The notes under the pieces are model-generated. The model made no database searches. It was not told the origin of the DNA and was given only the letters and a program-made list of their open reading frames with translations. Both the position numbers and the translations under genes were made by a program. A DNA stretch of 64,000 nucleotides from Chloroflexi bacterium 54-19 (GTDB lineage: Bacteria; Chloroflexota; Chloroflexia; Chloroheliales; Chloroheliaceae), in the NCBI GenBank assembly GCA_001898225.1, contig MKTJ01000047.1, forward strand, positions 62,001 to 126,000, in the 5' to 3' direction. Below are positions 57,970 through 64,000 of the stretch, piece after piece (position 1 is the first letter of the stretch; every line of letters starts with the position of its first letter).

Positions 57970-59223
57970 CTAACCCTGCCGGGTCTTGGAAATTCTTTCA
58001 GGTTGCCCGGCCTGGTACCGCCGCCGCAATAGCCAGCCCAAACCGTAAGTCCGCGAGAGCATCCGGCGATTATGGCGCATCCTTTTTAGCCGGAGTTTGG
58101 CCCGGCGCCGGTTTTCACTGCGTTCGTAAAAATCGAGGACGCGCTGGCTTACATTCTTCCAGCTAAACTGCCCCGCCTTCAGGCGGCCTTCCCGACCCAT
58201 CCCGGCCCGCAAATTGGCGTCCGCCAGCAACCGGATGAGCGACATCGCCAGCATTTCGATATTCTTTGGTTCGACCAGCAAGCCCTGTTTGCCGTGCTGG
58301 ACCACACTGGCATAACCCGGTATATCGCTGGCGACAATCGGTAGGCCCGAAGCCATCGCTTCGACCAGCACGATACCAAAGCTTTCACCGCCGGTCGAAG
58401 GGGCGCAAAAGACATGCGCGCTCTTATAGTAGCGCGGCAGCATGTCGTCCGGCACGAACCCGGCGAAAATTACATCCTTGATACCGTTGTTACGCAGGTA
58501 GCGTTCATAACCTTTGGTATCGCCCTTACCGACGATTATCAGGCGCACGTTGGGCATCTGCTGTTTGATGTAATTGAAGGCCCGCAGCAGGAATTTTAAG
58601 CCTTTGCGCCGTTCCCCGATGCGTCCCACGAACAGGATGTTGAGCTTACCGTCCATAAACTGGGGTAGGGGTTGAGCCTCGGTGGTGAAGCGGTTCAGGT
58701 CAATTGGGTTAGGAATGATTTCGTAGTAACCCGGAAAATACTGGGTGACAAAATCCACCGCCGGTTTTGACACGGCAATCCGGCCATCTAACTTGCTGAC
58801 AAACAGCCGCAGCACATAACGCCCGTAATAGTAGCCGATGTGGCTCTGGGAAAAGGCGTGGAAGGTGCCGATATTCAGGGTTTTTGAGTGCGCCAGTACG
58901 GTCAAAGGTAACGCGGGCATCAGCGGTTCGTGAATGTGAATCACGTCAAACTGCTCGGTTTGCAGAATTTTTTTTATCTGGCCGGAAAGATTGAGCGAGA
59001 GCGTAATCCGGGCGACGCTGCCATTGGCTTTAATCGGTACCACGTTACCGACCCGGTAGATGTCAGGGTCGGCTTCAGGGGTCTCGTCTTCATCGGCAGA
59101 GGAAGGAGCCATAATCTTTACAATATGACCCTGGGCCCGGAATTCTTCGGCCAGGGCGATGATATGTTGGTTTACCCCGCCTTCGCGCGCGAAGTCGTAG
59201 GGTGAAACCAGGCAAATCTTCAT
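57970..59223 (-). CDS. GT4 glycosyltransferase, PimA-like
   Basis: A 417-residue GT-B enzyme closely resembling PimA, which puts the first mannose on phosphatidylinositol using GDP-mannose. Shared blocks: KICLVSPYDFAREGGVNQHI, FDVIHIHEPLMPALPL, FVGRIGERRKGLKFLLRAFN and CAPSTGGESFGIVLVEAMAS with the E-x7-E motif. The C-terminus has about 40 extra Arg-rich residues (RRRAKLRLKRMRHNRR) that may aid membrane binding. It lies between the PHP gene and the CDP-alcohol phosphatidyltransferase on one strand. A different acceptor lipid remains possible. Confidence 0.82.
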   Translation of the reverse strand: MKICLVSPYDFAREGGVNQHIIALAEEFRAQGHIVKIMAPSSADEDETPEADPDIYRVGNVVPIKANGSVARITLSLNLSGQIKKILQTEQFDVIHIHEPLMPALPLTVLAHSKTLNIGTFHAFSQSHIGYYYGRYVLRLFVSKLDGRIAVSKPAVDFVTQYFPGYYEIIPNPIDLNRFTTEAQPLPQFMDGKLNILFVGRIGERRKGLKFLLRAFNYIKQQMPNVRLIIVGKGDTKGYERYLRNNGIKDVIFAGFVPDDMLPRYYKSAHVFCAPSTGGESFGIVLVEAMASGLPIVASDIPGYASVVQHGKQGLLVEPKNIEMLAMSLIRLLADANLRAGMGREGRLKAGQFSWKNVSQRVLDFYERSENRRRAKLRLKRMRHNRRMLSRTYGLGWLLRRRYQAGQPERISKTRQG

Positions 59224-59269
59224 AAAGTCGGTTTCCTCTCTGGGGCCAGTGTCCGCAAATGAGCGTTAT

Positions 59270-60127
59270 TTACGGTTTACTCTTGTCGCTCTTATTGCGG
59301 TTGAAAGTGGCAATTCCGCGCCGGATTTTATCGGCGGGTAGAACCACCAGGCTGCGTAAATTCTGCTTCCCGGCGCCCTGAAGTTGTTCCCGGATGGTCA
59401 GATAGCGCCCATGCGCGGTGGTTTTCCGTTCCTGGATAGCTTTTAGAAGGTCGGCAGCAGTTTGTCCTTCAAAAGTGGTATAAGCCGAGGCGATATGCCG
59501 GGGGAAATGGGCGTCGCTGTTACCGATTTCGGCCAGGTGCCATTCCTCGCTATTGACGTCGCGGACCCGGTGGCGGCGCACATAGCCTGCAATCGACGGG
59601 TTTAATACTTCGATGCCGTCTACCGCCAGGGATTTATCAAAAAGGCTGCGTAACTTTTTCTCACCCACACTGAGGGTCATGAAACTTAACGGGTGCGGCA
59701 CAATAACCACGCCGCCGCGTTCGTGCGCCCATTCCACCGTTTTTTCGAGCGACTGGAACATTTTGAAAGGTTCTTCCACCCCGTAAATCAGGATGTGGCC
59801 GTGCCGGCTGGTAATTTCCTGGGCCATAATGATTTCAAAGCGATAGTTGCGTTTGGCAGCCAAATCTCGCGCCGCCCAGGCTCCCCTGATTTCGTCGTGG
59901 TCGGTTATGGCTATAACGTCGAGGTCGGTATTATATTGGACGTGTTCGAGGACTTCTTCGACCGTGCCCATACCATCGCTGGCCGTGGTGTGCATATGCA
60001 AATCGGCTTTGCCAATCCGTTTGCCCGGTTCCGGCGCTGCTTCTGGCTGTTCTTTCAGTTCTTCTTCTGAAATTTCGTTTGTCTCTTCGGGTTGTTCCGG
60101 TGCTGCTGGTGCGAAGTCTTCTGGCAA
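59270..60127 (-). CDS. PHP-domain phosphoesterase
   Basis: About 285 residues. TTG 60127 is preferred as start: AAGGAG lies 9 bases upstream, and the longer frame from TTG 60172 would begin on the -10 of the promoter at 60172-60199. A Glu/Pro/Ala-rich N-terminal 35 residues precede the PHP domain: KADLHMHTTASDGMGTVEEV (HxH-type first metal motif), VIAITDHDEIRGA, EIIMAQEITSRHGHILIYGV and VIVPHPLSF. PHP proteins hydrolyse phosphoesters of nucleotides, sugars or lipids. It heads the operon with the PimA-like and CDP-alcohol transferase genes, suggesting a lipid-headgroup or regulatory role. Confidence 0.82.
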   Translation of the reverse strand: MPEDFAPAAPEQPEETNEISEEELKEQPEAAPEPGKRIGKADLHMHTTASDGMGTVEEVLEHVQYNTDLDVIAITDHDEIRGAWAARDLAAKRNYRFEIIMAQEITSRHGHILIYGVEEPFKMFQSLEKTVEWAHERGGVVIVPHPLSFMTLSVGEKKLRSLFDKSLAVDGIEVLNPSIAGYVRRHRVRDVNSEEWHLAEIGNSDAHFPRHIASAYTTFEGQTAADLLKAIQERKTTAHGRYLTIREQLQGAGKQNLRSLVVLPADKIRRGIATFNRNKSDKSKP

Positions 60128-60171
60128 AATGTCACGCTCCTTATACCAATAATACTCGCTATAGGTTTCCA

Positions 60172-60199
60172 ATTATACCGCAGAGGCCCCAAGTGTCAA
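60172..60199 (-). promoter_or_regulatory. Canonical promoter of the PHP/PimA-like/CDP-alcohol operon
   Basis: Leftward TTGACA (60194-60199), 16-bp spacer, TATAAT (60172-60177). Transcription would start near 60165, about 38 nt before the TTG at 60127. Confidence 0.75.
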
Positions 60200-60393
60200 G
60201 CTTAGAGGGTACTTTACATAATATTAGGCTGGCTCCCGGCCCGGCCTGGCACTAAAAATGCCTTTAGAATAATCAGCATAATATATTGGCTTTTATAATC
60301 AGGTCAAATTTTAGAATTAGACTTTCGAGGAAGCGTTAAGTTATAAACAGCGAAATTGGATAAAATAGTAGTAACCAGGAAAGAGATAGAGCT

Positions 60394-61353
60394 ATGTTAG
60401 AATCACAAGAACTGCCGCAACGGGCGGCTCTTGCGCAGAATACACCGGGGCGTGAGATGGGCCGAGTTGTCGTGGTGGTTAACGCCAAATCGCGCCAGGG
60501 TGAGGCCAGTTTCAACAATATCATGGCCGAACTGCAAAGCCAGGGTATCGGGGTGGTGGCGGGCCGGGCGATAAAAAACCCGGTCAACATCAAGCCCTGG
60601 CTGGAAGAATTGTTGGAGAAGACCGAGGTTGACACGGTTATTGTCGGGGCGGGTGACGGCAGCATTTCGGCGCTGGCCGGGACGCTGGCCGACCGCAAAA
60701 TCCGGCTCGGTGTTATTCCGCTCGGCACCGCCAACGATTTCGCCCGGACCCTCAATATTCCCAAAGACATCAAAAAAGTGGTCGAAATCATCAAAGCCGG
60801 TTATACCGAACGGGTAGATTTAGGTCTTTCGGGTGATAAATGTTTTTTGAATGTCGCCTCGGTCGGGCTGGGGGTAGAAGTCGCCGGGAAGATGAATCAC
60901 TCTCTAAAAAAATGGATTGGTCCCCTGGCTTATGGTGTGGCCGCCTTCGAGGCATTCTCCCAGCGCCGCCCCATTCACTTCAAACTGACCTATAAAGAAG
61001 CCGGGCACGAAACCATCCGCGAGTTCAAAGCCTTGCAGGTCGCGGTTGCCAACGGGCGCTACTTCGGGGGCGGTATTGTTAGCGCGCCCGACGCTACCCT
61101 TGACGACAGTTTGCTATCCGTGACGGTCCTGGAAGAAATGGGGTTATTGGAGTTGGCCCGGATAATTCCCGGTCTGCTGGATGGCAGCTACGTCAAACAC
61201 CCTAAAGTCCAGCACTTCAATACGACCGAGGTGCTTGTCGAAACCCGCCGCACGCACCGGGTTAACCTGGATGGCGAAGTTTGCCAGCGCACGCCCTTAC
61301 GGTTTAAGGTCCACCCGGCGGCCCTGGAAGTCTTCGTGCCCCGGCCAGACTAA
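60394..61353 (+). CDS. Diacylglycerol kinase-family lipid kinase (YegS/DgkB-like)
   Basis: A 319-residue soluble lipid kinase. RVVVVVNAKSRQGEASFNNI is the start of the fold, VIVGAGDGSISALAGTLADR the nucleotide-binding GGDG loop (here G-A-G-D-G-S), and LGVIPLGTANDFARTLNIP the second conserved block. LNVASVGLGVEVAGKMNHSL and ANGRYFGGGIVSAPDATLDD are also typical. It phosphorylates diacylglycerol or a related lipid, which recycles lipid carriers. Divergent from the phospholipid operon to its left, in keeping with lipid metabolism. AAAGAGATAGAG precedes the ATG. The last 4 bases overlap the convergent corA stop. Confidence 0.88.
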   Translation: MLESQELPQRAALAQNTPGREMGRVVVVVNAKSRQGEASFNNIMAELQSQGIGVVAGRAIKNPVNIKPWLEELLEKTEVDTVIVGAGDGSISALAGTLADRKIRLGVIPLGTANDFARTLNIPKDIKKVVEIIKAGYTERVDLGLSGDKCFLNVASVGLGVEVAGKMNHSLKKWIGPLAYGVAAFEAFSQRRPIHFKLTYKEAGHETIREFKALQVAVANGRYFGGGIVSAPDATLDDSLLSVTVLEEMGLLELARIIPGLLDGSYVKHPKVQHFNTTEVLVETRRTHRVNLDGEVCQRTPLRFKVHPAALEVFVPRPD

Positions 61354-62465
61354 AGCCATTTGCGGCTGCGGAAGAATACCAGCATCCCGCCAGCGGTAAT
61401 GAGCAAGAAGAATAAAATCAGGAAGAAGGCCCAGGGTTCCTCGGAAAAAGGGAGGCTGACGTTCATGCCGTAAAGACCGCTAATCAGGGTTAGCGGCAAA
61501 AGCATGACCGAGATAATGGTCAGGGTCTTGATGACCTGGTTAAGACGGTGGGTAGTGAGCGAGTCGTAGGTTGCGCTCAGACTCTCGATAATCTCTTTAT
61601 ATTCTTCCAGCGAATCCCAGATTTTGCTGATATGGTCGCTGATGTCGCTATAGAAGGCTTCCATTTCTTCCTGGTCGTTGGTGCGGCGGCGGTGTTCGAG
61701 GCTGGCGATAACCGAGATTTGCGGTTTGATAATCCGGCGGAAGGCGATAATATCGCGCCGGAGGATTGAAATATCCTGGATAACATCGGTCGAACTGCTG
61801 GTAAAAATTTTGTCGTCCAATTCTTCCAGCTTTTCGGCCAGTTTGTTAATGCCGGGGAAGCAATAGTCCACCAGCACGTCAATAATCCGGTAGACCGCGA
61901 ACGAGGGGGTCCGGCCCATTACGCCGTGCCGTTTGCCGGAATTATTTCGAGATTGCTCGAACAGCCGGTTCAGGGGGCGCAACTTACCGTCCGTAACGGT
62001 CACGACATAGTCAGGGCCGAGGAAAATATCAATTTCCGCCGCGACCGTCACCTGCTCGGTCTTCATGTGGACCGGGAAGTGAAGCACGATAAAAAGGTAG
62101 TCCTCGTAATCGTCAATCTTAGGGCGCTGCAAACGGCTGGTAATATCTTCCAGGTGGAGCGGGTTAAAATCGAAGTGCTGGTGCAGCCAGGTTAGTTCGG
62201 CGTTGCCGGGCCGTTCGATGTTAATCCAGCGCATTTTGTTGTATTCGATGGTCTCGACCCGGAGCGGTTCTTCCTGGGTTCCCTGGACATGGGTTGCCGG
62301 TTTGACAGTCCGCCGCACTTCGGGAATCAGGTGGTTCGCCCCGGCTAACCCCTGGGACAACTGCCGCAGGACCGGGATTTTGGGGGCTCTCCGGCTGGAA
62401 AGCTTATCGGTTTGCCGGAGGGTATCTTTATTAAATTTATAGGAATTGTTTTCGGAAGATTCCAT
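61350..62465 (-). CDS. corA: CorA-family magnesium/divalent cation channel
   Basis: A 371-residue CorA. The cytoplasmic funnel includes HLEDITSRLQRPKIDDYEDY and a long helix rich in charged residues. Two C-terminal membrane helices flank the signature SGLYGMNVSLPF (GMN motif, pore mouth). The Arg/Lys at the very end (FFRSRKWL) is the usual basic sphincter. About 60 extra polar residues lie at the N-terminus. It forms a pentameric Mg2+ (or Co2+/Ni2+) channel. The 3' ends of this gene and the lipid kinase overlap by 4 bp, with no room for a terminator. Confidence 0.93.
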   Translation of the reverse strand: MESSENNSYKFNKDTLRQTDKLSSRRAPKIPVLRQLSQGLAGANHLIPEVRRTVKPATHVQGTQEEPLRVETIEYNKMRWINIERPGNAELTWLHQHFDFNPLHLEDITSRLQRPKIDDYEDYLFIVLHFPVHMKTEQVTVAAEIDIFLGPDYVVTVTDGKLRPLNRLFEQSRNNSGKRHGVMGRTPSFAVYRIIDVLVDYCFPGINKLAEKLEELDDKIFTSSSTDVIQDISILRRDIIAFRRIIKPQISVIASLEHRRRTNDQEEMEAFYSDISDHISKIWDSLEEYKEIIESLSATYDSLTTHRLNQVIKTLTIISVMLLPLTLISGLYGMNVSLPFSEEPWAFFLILFFLLITAGGMLVFFRSRKWL

Positions 62466-62560
62466 GAAATTGATAACTCCGGTTTATATGCCTGCCAATC
62501 ACCTGCCTTCTTACAAACCTTTAATAACACTTTTTCAGCCTGTTAGCAAATCTTCAGAAA

Positions 62561-63352
62561 TTATTCTTGTTCCTTTAGCGTAAAAGTTGCCAGGACCAGC
62601 ACAATAATCCCGTAAAGTAGCAGCCCCAGCAGACTCGGCCATTCCTGGCTGAGTTCCCCGCCCGGTTTTATCAGCGATTGCAGGACTGTATTGGCGTAGT
62701 AGAGCGGGGTCAGCCTGCTTAACCACTCTATCCAGCCGGGCAATTTATCCACGTTGATTAGAAAGCCGGACAAAAAGACCGAGGGCAGGATTACCAGCGG
62801 GATGGTCGGCAGCATCTGCCCCTCGTTTTCCGAGAAATTCGACAAGAAAATACCGAGCGAAATCGAGATAACGGCCAGCAGCCAGTTCACCAGGTAAATC
62901 GATAACTGTTTACCCAGGTCGTAATCAAGATTGAAGACCCAGGCCAGTTCGAAAAGGACAATCAGGGTCTGGATGGTCGCCAGGATGGTATAGGCCGCCA
63001 GGTAGCCCAGGATGATTTCGGCCCGGCGGTAGCCGTTGACCAGCATCCGGGGAAGGGTCTGGGCGGTGCGTTCCCGGACCAGCACGATAGCGCAAAGGAT
63101 ATAGGTCAGGAAGTGGATAATCAGCGCGCCTGCCGGGACGATATAGCGGCTCGGTCCAAAGTTCCCCAGGCTATCGAAAAAGATTTTTAACAGGTACATT
63201 ATTAACAAAGGGGCCGCGATAGAAAGGGCCAGGAAGCGGCGGTCTCTTACTAACTGCTTTAGCACCCGTTTGAGGACCGCCAGGGTCCGCGCCACGGCTG
63301 GCAGGGTCGTGTGGCCGGTTTGTTCCTGAGATAAAGTGACCGAGGTTGCCAT
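62561..63352 (-). CDS. ABC-2 type transporter permease
   Basis: A 263-residue membrane protein with six helices in the ABC-2 layout. A first helix near residue 43 (FLALSIAAPLLIMYLLKIFF); then LTYILCAIVLVRERTAQTLP with the elbow helix E-R-x-x-x-T-L; and PSVFLSGFLINVDKLPGWIE followed by LTPLYYANTVLQSL near the end. It would pair with an ATPase that is not in the window (possibly upstream past the right edge). AGGAGGTTTTAT precedes the ATG. The substrate (drug, polysaccharide or lipid) is unknown. Confidence 0.85.
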   Translation of the reverse strand: MATSVTLSQEQTGHTTLPAVARTLAVLKRVLKQLVRDRRFLALSIAAPLLIMYLLKIFFDSLGNFGPSRYIVPAGALIIHFLTYILCAIVLVRERTAQTLPRMLVNGYRRAEIILGYLAAYTILATIQTLIVLFELAWVFNLDYDLGKQLSIYLVNWLLAVISISLGIFLSNFSENEGQMLPTIPLVILPSVFLSGFLINVDKLPGWIEWLSRLTPLYYANTVLQSLIKPGGELSQEWPSLLGLLLYGIIVLVLATFTLKEQE

Positions 63353-63407
63353 ATAAAACCTCCTGGTTTAATAAAATTACTTCTGATTCTACCCTTGATT
63401 TTGCCGG

Positions 63408-64000
63408 CTAGACCGGGTTGACCGGGATGGTTAGCTGGCTGGGATAGTCGCCGCCGCAAAAGAGGGTGCAGGTTCCCGCCGGGCTGGTTTCGTATTTAGC
63501 GGGACCGTTGATTGGCAGGATAGTGCCAAAGAGCCAGTGACCTTGCAGGGCCAGGCGCACGACATCCCCTTTCTTGAAGAAAGTAGCCGAGGGCAGGAGC
63601 GAAAATTCGAGGGTGACGATTTCACCCGGTTGGAGCGGCTGGCTCTCTGCAAAAGCGTGCTCGGGCTGGTTTGGCTGGCTGGTCGCCGGGTCCAGCTTTC
63701 GTAAAGAGGCTTTCTGCCAGCCCTTGGTGACAACGTCATAACCGAAGCCGTAGGAGCCTTCAAACGGCACATTTTTACCATCCCTGATTTTGCGTAAACC
63801 TGCGAACAGGTTCAGGTCGCTCGCCCCTTCCACCCTAATAAAAACCTTTAACACGGGTTGCCCGGTAATTTCCAGGTCTTCCGGCATGACCCATTCAAAG
63901 GTGGCCTGGCCTTTTTGCATATCAAAGGAAGTTTCCTGTTTGGCGGCGGGCAGGTTTGCAGCCAGTTGCCCGGTAGCCCCATCGAGATAGAAGGTTCGCC
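63408..64000 (-). CDS. CocE/NonD-type hydrolase, C-terminal part (5' end outside window)
   Basis: The frame is open to the right edge; the ATG at 63920 is internal, since in-frame codons continue upstream as RTFYLDGATGQLAANLPAAK. The visible 197 residues are the jelly-roll C-terminal domain of X-Pro dipeptidyl-peptidase-like hydrolases (PF08530 type): ITGQPVLKVFIRVEGASDLN, FAESQPLQPGEIVTLEFSLL and FFKKGDVVRLALQGHWLFG. The catalytic alpha/beta domain would lie beyond 64000. Such enzymes hydrolyse esters (cocaine esterase) or glutaryl amides, or act as peptidases. It ends 55 bp before the ABC permease. Confidence 0.75.
   Translation of the reverse strand, partial: RTFYLDGATGQLAANLPAAKQETSFDMQKGQATFEWVMPEDLEITGQPVLKVFIRVEGASDLNLFAGLRKIRDGKNVPFEGSYGFGYDVVTKGWQKASLRKLDPATSQPNQPEHAFAESQPLQPGEIVTLEFSLLPSATFFKKGDVVRLALQGHWLFGTILPINGPAKYETSPAGTCTLFCGGDYPSQLTIPVNPV

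Noticed and set aside
63408..63920. Independent 170-residue gene starting at ATG 63920
   Set aside because: The frame continues upstream to the window edge with sequence fitting the same beta domain, so the ATG is internal to a larger hydrolase gene.
1..64000. CRISPR array, insertion sequence, prophage or integrase
   Set aside because: No regularly spaced repeats, transposase, recombinase or phage structural genes were recognised.

Overview
The window is a densely coded bacterial chromosome segment with moderately high GC by eye. It most likely comes from Chloroflexota (green non-sulfur bacteria); the class cannot be fixed. The support is indirect. There is an NHLP/Os1348-like small protein, a DUF2378-like protein, DUF4126 and DUF4349 membrane proteins, a TPR protein paired with a Roadblock/LC7 protein, lipoproteins with Pro/Thr linkers, frequent TTG starts, and a phosphatidylinositol-type lipid locus outside an evident actinobacterial context. 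No rRNA genes, insertion sequences, integrases, prophage or CRISPR arrays were seen. One tRNA gene, tRNA-Val(CAC), is present.

Layout. 0-6 kb: the tail of a TPR protein, an NHLP-like peptide, a DUF2378-like protein, an alpha/beta hydrolase, a decayed PIN-toxin module and a HerA-type ATPase with a HAS-barrel partner. 6-17 kb: cell-surface glycosyltransferases, metG, an AT-rich avilamycin-resistance-type rRNA methyltransferase (AviRa family) with a structured leader, an APH(3')-like kinase, an MFS exporter, a GT4 glycosyltransferase and a DUF4126 protein. 17-24 kb: a SWIM zinc-finger protein behind a long promoter-driven leader or small RNA, a lone receiver protein, a CPBP protease, a lipase-like hydrolase, an S41 protease lipoprotein and a CCA-adding-type enzyme. 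24-33 kb: a membrane-anchored J-domain protein, an AlkA-type glycosylase, a VOC protein, a WYL regulator/methyltransferase/GalT-like cluster and glgA. 33-39 kb: an ftsW/class B PBP/PPC-domain operon, a 49-residue membrane peptide and a polysaccharide deacetylase lipoprotein.

39-55 kb is rich in DNA replication and repair genes: dnaN, ligA, an intergenic cluster of DnaA boxes that looks like a replication origin, an SbcD-type nuclease without SbcC, and an MrfA/YprA-type helicase. It also holds a 1414-residue acidic TPR protein carrying about a dozen copies of a Pro-Phe linear motif, followed directly by a Roadblock/LC7 protein, and then ndk. 55-64 kb: an EEP-family phosphatase/nuclease, a secreted hydrophobic protein behind a long structured leader, a CDP-alcohol phosphatidyltransferase/PimA-like/PHP operon, a diacylglycerol kinase-like enzyme, CorA, an ABC-2 permease and the 3' part of a CocE/NonD hydrolase.

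The best candidates for something undescribed are the Pro-Phe-motif scaffold with its Roadblock partner, the promoter-to-terminator RNA at 17.77-18.02 kb, the switch-like leaders before the AviRa-type gene and the secreted protein, and the DnaA-box cluster with three boxes spaced exactly 10 bp apart. All functional statements rest on motif recognition in the translated sequence; no database search was run.
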